From Bacteroidota bacterium (GTDB lineage Bacteria > Bacteroidota > Bacteroidia > Bacteroidales > CG2-30-32-10): a DNA stretch of 34,824 bases. Under the pieces are notes generated by a model. The model did no database searches, had not been told where the DNA came from, and saw nothing but the letters and a program-made list of their open reading frames with translations. The DNA lies in assembly GCA_013377115.1 (NCBI GenBank), contig JACAAW010000020.1, positions 1 through 34,824 of the forward strand. The letters are read 5' to 3'. Both the position numbers and the translations under genes were made by a program. Each line of letters starts with the position of its first letter. Positions within the stretch are counted from its first letter, which is position 1. This document shows positions 18,453 to 28,045 of this stretch, piece by piece.

Positions 18453-20111
18453 TTAGTTTAAAAATATTTTCATATCTTCATCAACTGTTCCGATTCCTGC
18501 AATTCCAAAGGTGTCAATAAGAACTTTGGCTACGTTTGGTGACAAGAATGCTGGTAAACTTGGTCCTAAATGAATGTTTTTTACTCCAAGGTGTAATAGT
18601 GCTAATAAAACAATAACTGCTTTTTGCTCATACCATGCAATATTATAGGCAATTGGCAAATCATTGATGTCGTTCAATTCGAAAACTTCTTTCAATTTTA
18701 AAGCAATTACTGCTAAAGAATACGAATCGTTGCATTGACCAGCATCCAAAACTCTTGGAATTCCACCAATATCTCCTAATGGAAGTTTGTTATAACGATA
18801 TTTTGCACAACCAGCTGTAAGAATTATAGTATCTTTTGGTAATTTCTCTGCAAATTCAGTATAGTAATTGCGGTCTTTCATTCTACCATCGCAACCTGCC
18901 ATCACAAAGAACTTTTTAACTGCACCTGATTTTACTGCTTCAACTACTTTATCAGCTAAAGCGAATACTTGTGCATGGGCAAATCCACCAATAATTTCAC
19001 CAGTTTCTATTTCTGTTGGTGATTTACAAGTTTTTGCCAATTCAATAATTGAACTGAAATCTTTTGACTTTCCTTCTGTTGCATTTTCAATGTGTTTGAA
19101 AGCTGGGAATCCGGCAACTCCAGTTGTAAAAACTCTATTTGAGTAGGTTGAACTTGAACTTGGAGGAACGATACAATTTGTTGTGAAAAGAACTGGACCG
19201 TTAAAGGATTCAAAATCTTCTTTTTGTTGCCACCAGGCCCCACCATAATTTCCTACAAAATGACTGTATTTTTTAAATGCAGGATAATAATGTGCTGGAA
19301 GCATTTCACTATGGGTGTATACATCAACTCCAGTTCCATCGGTTTGTTTCAATAATTCTTCCATGTCTTTTAAATCATGGCCGCTAATTAAAATACCAGG
19401 TTTGTTACTTACGCCAATATTTACTTTTGTAATTTCAGGATTGCCATAAGCTGTAGTATTTGCCTCATCAAGAAGGGCCATTACACTAACACCATATTTT
19501 CCTGTTTCCATTACCAATGCAATGTTTTCTTCAACACTTAGATTGTCGTTGGTTAAAGCTGCCAATGCGCGGCTAGCAAATGCATAAATTTCTGGATTTT
19601 CTTTTCCTAGGACTTTTGCATGGTCTGCATAAGCTGCCATTCCTTTTAAACCATATAGAATTAAGGCTCTTAATGAACGGATATCTTCATTAGGTGCATC
19701 AATTTCGCCATTGATTTCTGCAGCCTTAGTAATAATATCCAATTCATTTTTAGCTTCCCATATTGCATATTCTTGATTAATATCGCTAAAGCTTCCTTTT
19801 AATTCAATGATACTATTTTTGAGTTCTGTTCTTAAAACAAAAATCGCTTTAATTCTTTCCATAAAGAAAGTTTCAGTAAAGTTCACATTGGTAATTGTTG
19901 AAAATAATACTTCCGCAAGAAAATGATCAAATTTATTGTTTCTTTTACCTAGTTCATTTAATCTTTCTGCATATAAGGCATTGCCTTTTAGCAAATAGAC
20001 ACATAAATCTTGTAAATGAATTACTTCACTTGTAACGCCACAAGTTCCTACTTTTGAAGTGCAACCGGTTCCTTTGGCTGCCTCTTGACATTGATAACAA
20101 AACATACTCAT
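18453..20111 (-). CDS. hcp: Hybrid cluster protein / hydroxylamine reductase
   Basis: 552 aa; N-terminal '[23 protein letters not shown]'; '[16 protein letters not shown]', '[10 protein letters not shown]', '[13 protein letters not shown]'. Confidence 0.95.
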   Translation of the reverse strand: MSMFCYQCQEAAKGTGCTSKVGTCGVTSEVIHLQDLCVYLLKGNALYAERLNELGKRNNKFDHFLAEVLFSTITNVNFTETFFMERIKAIFVLRTELKNSIIELKGSFSDINQEYAIWEAKNELDIITKAAEINGEIDAPNEDIRSLRALILYGLKGMAAYADHAKVLGKENPEIYAFASRALAALTNDNLSVEENIALVMETGKYGVSVMALLDEANTTAYGNPEITKVNIGVSNKPGILISGHDLKDMEELLKQTDGTGVDVYTHSEMLPAHYYPAFKKYSHFVGNYGGAWWQQKEDFESFNGPVLFTTNCIVPPSSSSTYSNRVFTTGVAGFPAFKHIENATEGKSKDFSSIIELAKTCKSPTEIETGEIIGGFAHAQVFALADKVVEAVKSGAVKKFFVMAGCDGRMKDRNYYTEFAEKLPKDTIILTAGCAKYRYNKLPLGDIGGIPRVLDAGQCNDSYSLAVIALKLKEVFELNDINDLPIAYNIAWYEQKAVIVLLALLHLGVKNIHLGPSLPAFLSPNVAKVLIDTFGIAGIGTVDEDMKIFLN

Positions 20112-20184
20112 TTTTTAGTTTTAAATTAATGATTTTTAAATAATTTAATTGGTGCTCAAATACTTTAATGTGATGAAAAAAATA

Positions 20185-20727
20185 TTATAGATTTAGTTTT
20201 TTTTCAACTTCAATGATTCGTTTAAAAAGAATTTCATTTTCTAAATGCACATGTTGCTGAAGATTCTCATCAAATTCTTTTAATTTTTGAAATGTAATTT
20301 GATAAGTGGTGCAGCCATCTGGAGGAGGAGTGAAGTTTGCACTAAGATTTGCTATTATCTTCATTTCATTTCCAACAAATTCGTGTTCAGTTTCCATTCC
20401 TTGTATCAACCATGAAACTGGTTCAGCTTTTTCAGGGGAGTTATTTTTTTCCTTATTGACAATAATAATAATGTTTGGAAAGAGAACATCTTCTTCTTTT
20501 CCGAGGTGGCCAAGCATGTCGTTAGCAATTCCTTTGAAAATTGTTTCAATTTTCATTAGTTCCGGATGGTTGGCGCCATGCACTTCAGCAATCTTCTTTG
20601 TGTATTGCAAAAGCAATGGAATATTTTCTTTAACAAACACGTGATGGGTTTTTAAAATATGGTCTACTAAAAGGCTAAGATCCATAGTTTCAAAATCAAA
20701 TTCAGCTGATAATTCTAGTTTTTCCAT
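20185..20727 (-). CDS. Hemerythrin/RIC-like (YtfE C-terminal-type) di-iron protein; ORF-track start at 20772 is probably too early
   Basis: 'LLVDHILKTHHVFVKENIPLL' ... 'MLGHLGKEEDVLFPNI' ... 'METEHEFVGNEMKII' ... 'LQQHVHLENEILFKRI': hemerythrin-like H/E pattern; ATG at 20727 avoids overlap with upstream CDS. Confidence 0.82.
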   Translation of the reverse strand: MEKLELSAEFDFETMDLSLLVDHILKTHHVFVKENIPLLLQYTKKIAEVHGANHPELMKIETIFKGIANDMLGHLGKEEDVLFPNIIIIVNKEKNNSPEKAEPVSWLIQGMETEHEFVGNEMKIIANLSANFTPPPDGCTTYQITFQKLKEFDENLQQHVHLENEILFKRIIEVEKKLNL

Positions 20728-20752
20728 GATGAAATTTGTAAATTCAAGTGAT

Positions 20753-21601
20753 TTATACCCATCTTTCGTCAATAATACTTCCGTTTATTCCAACAGTAAT
20801 TGCTTTAATAGGAACTTTTCTAGTTGCATTTTCTACAGCTGATTGTGCAATTCTTAATAATCCGCCACAGCATGGAACTTCCATAATTGCAACAGTTAAA
20901 GTATTGATTTTTGCATCATCAATCATTGCAGTAATTTTCTCAACATAAACTTCCATATCTGAATCAAGTTTAGGACAGGCAATACCGATGCTTTTTCCTT
21001 TCATAAGCTCAGCATGAGTGTTCCCAAGCGCAAAAGCTACACAGTCAGCTGCGATTAAAACATCAGCATTTCTGAAATATGGTGCATTCGGACTAATTAA
21101 GTGCATTTGAACTGGCCATTGTCTTAATTGAGAAGGAACATTACCAGTATTGGTATTTTCACTTTGAACTTCAGTTTCTCTTAGGTCTTGCATAGCAGAA
21201 CCAGGACAGCCACATTGTGATCCTTTTGTTTCCATTGTTTTATTATTTTTAAAATTAGTATTAATGTTATTTTCTTTTAAATAATTGAGAGCTTCATTTA
21301 AATATCCATCTTCCCCATGCTCCTTTAAATGGTTTAAATGCGCTACCACAGTGTTATCGCCTGTTAAGACAATCCTTTTTAAAGTTTCCACTTCACTATA
21401 AGCTTCAGCTTCTCTTTCTTCTAAGATTATCGCACCTTCAGGACAATCTCCAATACAGGCTCCAAGTCCGTCGCAAAATAATTCGCTAATCAATCTGGCT
21501 TTGTTGTCAATTAATTGAAGGGCACCTTCATGGCAGCCAACTATACAAGATCCGCAGCCATTGCAAAGATCCTCGTCTATTTTTATTATTGTTCTTTTCA
21601 T
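20753..21601 (-). CDS. 4Fe-4S dicluster ferredoxin-type protein (Hcp-associated)
   Basis: 282 aa; 'CNGCGSCIVGC' and 'CDGLGACIGDCPEGAI' clusters plus a Cys-containing C-terminal domain ('GCPGSAM', 'DCVAF', 'VPCCGG'). Confidence 0.88.
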   Translation of the reverse strand: MKRTIIKIDEDLCNGCGSCIVGCHEGALQLIDNKARLISELFCDGLGACIGDCPEGAIILEEREAEAYSEVETLKRIVLTGDNTVVAHLNHLKEHGEDGYLNEALNYLKENNINTNFKNNKTMETKGSQCGCPGSAMQDLRETEVQSENTNTGNVPSQLRQWPVQMHLISPNAPYFRNADVLIAADCVAFALGNTHAELMKGKSIGIACPKLDSDMEVYVEKITAMIDDAKINTLTVAIMEVPCCGGLLRIAQSAVENATRKVPIKAITVGINGSIIDERWV

Positions 21602-21624
21602 GATTTTATTATTAGATTTATTTA

Positions 21625-22023
21625 TTAGAACAAGTCTGAAAGTTTTGTATTATTTAAATAGGTTTTAAAGTCAAAGGAAAATTTCTCTGGGATCCCACCG
21701 AATACACAATGTTTAAAAGAACAGATTTCGCTATGAAAATTGCATTTTTGTACTTCAATTTCCCCCTCAATCATTTCATATATATTTAATAGTGTAATTG
21801 TGTTTGGGTCCTTTTTTATTGTAAATCCTCCATTTGGACCTCTGTTTGACGAAATAAGTCCAAATTTTACTAAATTTTGAAGCACTTTTGCAGTATGGTT
21901 TTTTGAAGAACCAGTAATTTTTGATAATTCAGTTACATTTATTTGACCATTTTGCTTTGCAATTAACACCATTGAATGAATCGCAATGGAAACAGCTTCT
22001 GAAATATTTGCAATTTTTGACAT
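21625..22023 (-). CDS. Rrf2-family (NsrR/IscR-like) transcriptional regulator, copy 1
   Basis: 132 aa winged-helix; three Cys 'CNFHSEICSFKHC' in Rrf2 cluster-ligand position. Confidence 0.88.
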   Translation of the reverse strand: MSKIANISEAVSIAIHSMVLIAKQNGQINVTELSKITGSSKNHTAKVLQNLVKFGLISSNRGPNGGFTIKKDPNTITLLNIYEMIEGEIEVQKCNFHSEICSFKHCVFGGIPEKFSFDFKTYLNNTKLSDLF

Positions 22024-22220
22024 TCTAAATAGTTAATTAGGTAATTGAATACGCAAATATACAATTATATCTTTTACAAAAACAAATTTATTTTCATATT
22101 TTTTTAACAAAAATCTTATTGTACACGAATTCAGGTTGTTATTGAATCGTCTGGATAATTTTTTAATTGACTTTAAAGAAGTAATTTACTTTTTTGTTGA
22201 AATAGGATAAAAAAGGAAGG

Positions 22221-22625
22221 CTATCCAGTAATAAAATCTTGAATGGTGTGAGATTTAAAATGGACAATAAATTCATCGGTAACTCTTTTCATTATTCCAC
22301 CCATTATGCATTTGCTAAAGTGACAAATTTGTTTATTGTTGGGGCAGCCTTCGGATTCGAGTTTGCCTTCAATACACTCATATATTTCTAGAATGGTAAT
22401 TTCTGAAGCTGGTCTTTTTAAGATGAAACCTCCTGCGGGACCACGGTTAGAACTTAGCAGGCCTTGTTTGACAAGTCTTTGCATTACTTTCGCCAAGTGA
22501 TTTTTTGAGGAGCCAGTACATTCGGCAATTGTACTTACGTTGATCTTTCCCTCAGCTTGAGCTATTAAAACCATGCTGTGAATGGCAATCGAAACTGCTT
22601 CAGAGAGCTGTACTAATTTGGACAT
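22221..22625 (-). CDS. Rrf2-family (NsrR/IscR-like) transcriptional regulator, copy 2
   Basis: 134 aa; closely similar to copy 1; 'CPNNKQICHFSKC' keeps the same Cys spacing. Confidence 0.88.
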   Translation of the reverse strand: MSKLVQLSEAVSIAIHSMVLIAQAEGKINVSTIAECTGSSKNHLAKVMQRLVKQGLLSSNRGPAGGFILKRPASEITILEIYECIEGKLESEGCPNNKQICHFSKCIMGGIMKRVTDEFIVHFKSHTIQDFITG

Positions 22626-22655
22626 TAAATTAATTATTTGAAAAGGAAGGAATAA

Positions 22656-22880
22656 TTAATTCGTAGAACAAGAAACAGTATAACTATTATCCCATTGCTT
22701 TTTAAAATCATCTTCCATAGTTGCTACTTCACTTTTGGAGCCGCACATTTCATCAGAGGAGGTTATTTGATTACCAGTTGATGCTTCTTTTACGACACAA
22801 ATTGAACACTTTTTACACGATGAAAAGGTGAAAAGACCTACTATTAAAGCGGTAGCAAGAATTGTGTGAATTTTTTTCAT
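22656..22880 (-). CDS. Small Cys-rich putative lipoprotein (paralog B); start re-assigned from ORF-track 22958
   Basis: MKKIHTILATALIVGLFTFSSCKKCSIC...MCG...VSCSTN; signal/lipobox starts at the ATG at 22880. Confidence 0.65.
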   Translation of the reverse strand: MKKIHTILATALIVGLFTFSSCKKCSICVVKEASTGNQITSSDEMCGSKSEVATMEDDFKKQWDNSYTVSCSTN

Positions 22881-22896
22881 TTTTTTTTCTTTAATT

Positions 22897-23118
22897 TTAG
22901 CTTGGACTGCAAGTAACATCAGCACTCGTTCCCCATGTTGATTTGTAAGAATCTTCATTGGCTTTTACATCTGCACTTTCGCCACAAAATTCTTGAGAGT
23001 TGAGTTCGGAGCCATTTGTTTTATCTTTTGCAGAACAGGTAGAACATTGTTTACAAGATGATTGAAATAATAATAAAAATAGTGAAACAGCAATAAATAT
23101 GGGGGTAAATTTCTTCAT
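22897..23118 (-). CDS. Small Cys-rich putative lipoprotein (paralog A)
   Basis: MKKFTPIFIAVSLFLLLFQSSCKQCSTC...FCG...VTCSPS; same Cys pattern as the adjacent ORF. Confidence 0.65.
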   Translation of the reverse strand: MKKFTPIFIAVSLFLLLFQSSCKQCSTCSAKDKTNGSELNSQEFCGESADVKANEDSYKSTWGTSADVTCSPS

Positions 23119-23190
23119 GAACTTTCCTTTTAAATGAATGGTTCAAATATAAATAAAAAAAAGGAAAAATGTTCTTTTTTAAAAAAAATA

Positions 23191-23673
23191 TCAGTTTTCC
23201 TTATTATTTATTGATTTATCATAATTTTGAAGGAATTTATCGTAAAAGATATAAGTGTGAAAAAAACGAAAAGAAGAAATTAAAAGAGGAGTTGACATCA
23301 CGATATAAAAAAGGGAAATGTATTTAATATCTATTACGTGAAAAACCCTTAAACTTATTCCTCCTGAAATCATCAAAATCATTAAGAAATAGCTTCTGAG
23401 ATTGAAAAATGAAAAGATACAAGGATTTACCAATTTGATATTTACGATACGTGTAATGTGTTTTAAAGATATTTTGGAGAACATAATAAAATAAAAGGCT
23501 ATACCAATTCCTATACATAAAATAACTTCTAAAAAATCTAGTGTTGAGGCCGAAATATGAGAACTATATCCTCTATAAGATAACATTCCTCCAGCAAAAA
23601 GCCATACAAACCCTGCTATTAGCAGTAAATGTCTTTTTGGTATTCCTGGTTTAAATTTATTGAAAAATCCCAT
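23191..23673 (-). CDS. Hypothetical multi-TM membrane protein
   Basis: 160-aa ORF with about four hydrophobic segments; lies between hydG and the lipoprotein pair. Confidence 0.6.
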   Translation of the reverse strand: MGFFNKFKPGIPKRHLLLIAGFVWLFAGGMLSYRGYSSHISASTLDFLEVILCIGIGIAFYFIMFSKISLKHITRIVNIKLVNPCIFSFFNLRSYFLMILMISGGISLRVFHVIDIKYISLFYIVMSTPLLISSFRFFHTYIFYDKFLQNYDKSINNKEN

Positions 23674-23682
23674 GTTTATTAA

Positions 23683-25110
23683 TTAAAAATATAAATCCCG
23701 CTGTCCTTGTTTTAAAAGGTTCAGTTTTTCTTGTAGCGCAGCTATTTCTTGTGTTTTTGAAAGTTCTTCTAATTTTCTTTCAATCATTTTATAACCTTTA
23801 GCTTTGGTTTCAAAACTTGCATAATCTTCCAAATATTCTGCGATTGTTAAAATTGCATTTGGGGCACAAAATCTCTTAATAAAACCAGGAACCGAAAATT
23901 CCATAAAGTGCTCGCCTGTTCTGCCAAGGCGATAGCAAGCTGTACAAAAAGAAGGGATATAATCTTTGCTGATTAGCTCTTCAATTATTTCGTTTAATGA
24001 TCTTGTATCGTTTATTTGAAATTGTTCTTTATTTAAATCTTGAACTTCTTCAGAATGCTTACTGTATCCTCCAATTTCTAAATTAGTGCCGCCATCAATT
24101 TGGGAAATTCCAAAACGTAAAACCTGGTCGCGGATTTCTGCTGATTCTCTTGCTGTTAATATCATTCCGGTATATGGAACAGCCAATCTTAAAATGGCTA
24201 CTAATTTTACAAAGTTTTCATCAGAAACCAGATATTGCTTGTCGATGTTCAATGCTGATGCATTTTGTATTCGAGGAAATGATATGGTATGTGGTCCAAC
24301 ATTAAAAACTGCTTCGAAATGGTTCACGTGTCTTACTAAACTCATTACTTCAAATCTCCAATCATAGAGACCGAACAAAGCACCAATACCAACATCATCA
24401 ATTCCTGCTTCTTGTGCACGATCTAAAGATGTTAGCCTCCAATCAAAATCTTTTTTAATTCCACCAAGATGAACCTTAGAATAGGCTTCAGGGTGATATG
24501 TTTCTTGAAAAACTTGATAAGTACCAATACCGGATTCTTTTACTGTTTTAAAACCTTCTACATCTAATGGTGCTGCATTAATGTTTACCCTACGTATTTC
24601 GCCATTTTTACTTTTAATCCCATAAACTGTTCTTACAGAATCTGCAATAAACTCAGGGGAATAATGCGGGTGTTCACCATAAACTAAAATAAGTCTTTTA
24701 TGACCGCTATCAACCAATGCAGTTGCTTCCTTTTGTAAATCCTGTTTTTCGAGGGTCACCCTTAAAACATCTTTGTTTTTTGCTTGAAAACCGCAATAAA
24801 CGCAATTGTTAATACATAAATTCCCAACATAAAGCGGGGCAAACAAAACAATCCTATCCCCATAAACATTTTCTTTCAATTGCCTGGCGCCTTCTTTTAT
24901 TTCTTCGATGAGAACAGGGTCATTGGTGTTTATAAGTATTGCAGTTTCTTGCAAAGACAGTCGTTTTTTACTTAACGACTTTTTTATTACTTCTCTAACT
25001 TTTTCAGGAGTAGATGCTTCTGTGTTGATAAAGTCCCATATTTCTTTTGAATCAATAAATGGAACATTCTTTTTATCAGCAATGCTATATTTTTCCGGTG
25101 TGTAAATCAT
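23683..25110 (-). CDS. hydG: [FeFe]-hydrogenase H-cluster maturase, radical SAM HydG
   Basis: 475 aa; 'CINNCVYCGF' radical SAM CX3CX2C; C-terminal 'SFCTACYRLGRTGEHFM' cluster motif that separates HydG from ThiH-only types; hydrogenase context. Confidence 0.93.
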   Translation of the reverse strand: MIYTPEKYSIADKKNVPFIDSKEIWDFINTEASTPEKVREVIKKSLSKKRLSLQETAILINTNDPVLIEEIKEGARQLKENVYGDRIVLFAPLYVGNLCINNCVYCGFQAKNKDVLRVTLEKQDLQKEATALVDSGHKRLILVYGEHPHYSPEFIADSVRTVYGIKSKNGEIRRVNINAAPLDVEGFKTVKESGIGTYQVFQETYHPEAYSKVHLGGIKKDFDWRLTSLDRAQEAGIDDVGIGALFGLYDWRFEVMSLVRHVNHFEAVFNVGPHTISFPRIQNASALNIDKQYLVSDENFVKLVAILRLAVPYTGMILTARESAEIRDQVLRFGISQIDGGTNLEIGGYSKHSEEVQDLNKEQFQINDTRSLNEIIEELISKDYIPSFCTACYRLGRTGEHFMEFSVPGFIKRFCAPNAILTIAEYLEDYASFETKAKGYKMIERKLEELSKTQEIAALQEKLNLLKQGQRDLYF

Positions 25111-25418
25111 GATAATTTAATAATATTACAAAATTACATGTTTAAATACAATGTTTTATTAAAAAACTCTTTTAATTTTCTGTAATTAGCCTCTTTTAGA
25201 CTCAATAAATGATGTTAGCGACATAATCAGTTATCGTAATAACCAACAAGTATAAAAATATCACTAGAGAAACTTGAGTATTGCTTCTTTTGCCTTTTCT
25301 TTTGAGCCTGTTTCGGATAAAACTATTTTAAACCCAATTTGGGTAAAGCACTAGGTAGTGAATCTCAAAATGGAGAATTACAAATAATTGAATAGGGGTT
25401 GAATAAAAAAAGAAAAAA

Positions 25419-26036
25419 TTAATGTTTTACAAAGTAAGCAACTTTTTCTAAAGAAGTGATCATATCATATTCCTCCAAATAGACAGTGGAAGGAACATTG
25501 AGTGATTTTGGTGCATAGTTTAAAATTCCTTTTACTCCAGCTTTTATTAAATTTTCAGCAACATTTACAGCTGCAATTGCTGGAACCGTGATTACACCAA
25601 CAGAAATTTTTTCCTTTTTTATTATCTCACTTAACCTATCATATTGATAGCAGTTAACGCCAACAAATTCTTTATCAACCTTTTCTGGGTTAATATCAAA
25701 GGCGGCTACAATTGTTAATTTGGTACGTTTGCCATTAAAATAGCCAATAATTGAACGACCCAAATTTCCCATTCCCACTACGGCGGCTCTAATTCCCTCA
25801 GGAGTATCAATAATATTTGAAATGAGTTCAGTTAATCCTTTAATATAATAACCTTTGCTCTGACTTCCTGAATATCCAATAAGCATAATGTCTCTACGCA
25901 CTTGAACAGGAGTGATATGAAACATTTTTGCAATTTCATGAGAAAATATATGAGTTTTTCCTTCAATCATTGAAGCGAAAAGTGCTCTTCTATATTTGCT
26001 TAGTCTTTCTACAGTTTTGTCAGGTAATCTTTCCAT
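25419..26036 (-). CDS. rex: Redox-sensing transcriptional repressor Rex; start probably at 26036 rather than ORF-track 26117
   Basis: 'MERLPDKTVERLSKYRRALFASM' N-terminus, 'ITPVQVRRDIMLIG' HTH, 'VGMGNLGRSIIGY' Rossmann motif. Confidence 0.92.
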   Translation of the reverse strand: MERLPDKTVERLSKYRRALFASMIEGKTHIFSHEIAKMFHITPVQVRRDIMLIGYSGSQSKGYYIKGLTELISNIIDTPEGIRAAVVGMGNLGRSIIGYFNGKRTKLTIVAAFDINPEKVDKEFVGVNCYQYDRLSEIIKKEKISVGVITVPAIAAVNVAENLIKAGVKGILNYAPKSLNVPSTVYLEEYDMITSLEKVAYFVKH

Positions 26037-26165
26037 ATTTTTTGTTTGTGAGTTTCTAGAGTTCTTTAAGGCTATAATATAAATTGCAATTCCAAATTTA
26101 AAAATATTTGGAAGCAAAAGTACAATTATTATTTTACAAAAGTATCACATTTAGCGATGAAACGC

Positions 26166-26196
26166 AAAAAAAAGGGTGACATAAGTCACCCTTTTT
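26166..26196 (-). terminator. Rho-independent terminator downstream of the hydrogenase operon
   Basis: AAAAAGGGTGAC-ataa-GTCACCCTTTTT with a T-run on the minus strand; between hydA and rex. Confidence 0.85.
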
Positions 26197-26218
26197 CAAA
26201 AAAAAAAGAAAACAAACT

Positions 26219-28009
26219 CTAGTAACGCTTTCTACTAGTATAATGTGTGTGAAGTAATTCATGAGATTTATGTCCTAAAGGTTCTTTTAAGAACGATTCG
26301 TATATCTCAGTAACTTCAGGGTTTTCATGAGATTTTCTTAAAGGCATATTTTCATCTTCACAATAAATTGCTTCAGCACGTTTTTTTCTAATTTCCATTG
26401 ATGTTGGATAAGGTTGGCCTCCGCCACCCAAACAACCACCAGGACAAGCCATAATTTCAATGAAATGATAGTTAGAAGTTCCTGCTCTTACTGATTCCAT
26501 CACTTTTTTTGCATTGATTAAGCCATGGGCAATTGCAATATTTAAATCAACACCTTCTAAGAAACTCCATTCTGGTTTAACATCGGTAATTTTAATAGAC
26601 GCTTCTTTAACACCCTCCATGCCTCTAACAGGAAGAATATTTAAATTAGCAAAAGGAACTTCTCTTCCAGTTACAATTTCGTATGCTGTTCTTAATGCAG
26701 CTTCCATAACACCACCTGTTGCTCCGAATATTACAGCTGCTCCAGTTGATTGACCAAGCAATGAATCATATTTGGTATCATCAAGTTTAATGAAATCAAC
26801 ACCGGCTTGTTTTATCATTCTGCTAAGTTCTCTGGTTGTTAGAACGTAATCAACATCCTGGTAACCACTGCTTTTCATTTCTGGTCTATTGCATTCGAAT
26901 TTTTTTGCAGTACAAGGCATAATTGAAACAGAAACAATATCTTTTGGATTTAAACCTTTTCTTTCTGCGTAATATGTTTTTGCCAAGGCACCAAACATTT
27001 GTTGAGGTGATTTACAAGTTGATAAATTATTTAGTAAATCTGGGAATAAATGTTCTTGGAATTTAATCCAACCTGGAGAACAAGAAGTCATCATTGGTAA
27101 AGCAACTTTTTCACCATTAACCAATGCTTTTTTCAATCTTGTTAGAAGTTCGGTTCCTTCTTCTAAAATTGTTAAATCTGCTGTAAAGTCAGTATCGAGG
27201 ACTGAATCAAAACCAATATTTTTTAAAGCAGTTACCATTTTTCCAGTTACTCTTGTGCCAGGCTCAAATCCTAGATTTTCACCTAATCCTACTCTAACCG
27301 CAGGGGCAGTTTGAACAACTACATGTTTTGATGGATCGTTAATTGCATCCCAAACTTCTTCCATATAATTTCTTTCGGTTAAAGCGCCGGTTGGACAACG
27401 ATTAATACATTGACCACAATTAGTACAAACAACATCGTCCATTGGTTTATTCATAAAGGTTGAAATCCTTTGATGATCACCTTTGTTGACAACAGCTAGT
27501 GCGCTAACACCTTGCAATTCTTCGCAAGTTCTAACACATCTTTGACATCTGATACATTTACTATCATCTTTTACAATAGAAGGAGATGAAATATCAGCAA
27601 TTTTATCTTCAGCTTTCACTAAATCTAAAAATACGTGATCACCAACTCTGTATTCGCTAGCTAAATCTTGAAGTTCGCATTCTTCATTTTTGTAACATTT
27701 TGTACAATCTGAATTGTGTTCAGAAAGAATAAGTTCAATAACATGTTTTCTTGATGAACGAACTTTTTCGCTATTAGTTAATATTTCCATTCCTTCAGCA
27801 ACTGGCATTGCGCATGCGGCCGAAAGTAATCTTTGACCTTTTATTTCTACAACACAAACTCTACAATTTCCGGCAACACTTAAATCTGGATGGTTGCATA
27901 ATGTTGGAATTTTAAAGTTGAGCTTTTTTGCTGCATCTAATATGGTTGTACCTTCTTCAACAGATACAGGAATATTATTTATTTTTAAATTCAATATATC
28001 TTTACTCAT
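26219..28009 (-). CDS. hydA: NADH-linked [FeFe]-hydrogenase catalytic subunit (M3-type, HydA/HndD-like)
   Basis: 596 aa; N-terminal [2Fe-2S] domain, His-Cys cluster 'HNSDCTKCYKNEEC', two 4Fe-4S motifs, H-cluster motifs 'TSCSPGW', 'MPCTAKKFE', 'MACPGGCLGGGGQP'. Confidence 0.95.
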   Translation of the reverse strand: MSKDILNLKINNIPVSVEEGTTILDAAKKLNFKIPTLCNHPDLSVAGNCRVCVVEIKGQRLLSAACAMPVAEGMEILTNSEKVRSSRKHVIELILSEHNSDCTKCYKNEECELQDLASEYRVGDHVFLDLVKAEDKIADISSPSIVKDDSKCIRCQRCVRTCEELQGVSALAVVNKGDHQRISTFMNKPMDDVVCTNCGQCINRCPTGALTERNYMEEVWDAINDPSKHVVVQTAPAVRVGLGENLGFEPGTRVTGKMVTALKNIGFDSVLDTDFTADLTILEEGTELLTRLKKALVNGEKVALPMMTSCSPGWIKFQEHLFPDLLNNLSTCKSPQQMFGALAKTYYAERKGLNPKDIVSVSIMPCTAKKFECNRPEMKSSGYQDVDYVLTTRELSRMIKQAGVDFIKLDDTKYDSLLGQSTGAAVIFGATGGVMEAALRTAYEIVTGREVPFANLNILPVRGMEGVKEASIKITDVKPEWSFLEGVDLNIAIAHGLINAKKVMESVRAGTSNYHFIEIMACPGGCLGGGGQPYPTSMEIRKKRAEAIYCEDENMPLRKSHENPEVTEIYESFLKEPLGHKSHELLHTHYTSRKRY

Positions 28010-28045
28010 TTTCTTAATTTTTAAAGTTTTAAATTTTGTAATTGA

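Noticed and set aside
22179-22191. Palindrome AAGTAATTTACTT upstream of Rrf2 copy 1 as an NsrR-type operator
   Set aside because: Short, AT-rich and about 150 bp from the start codon; no matching copy was seen upstream of qNOR or hcp, so support is too weak.
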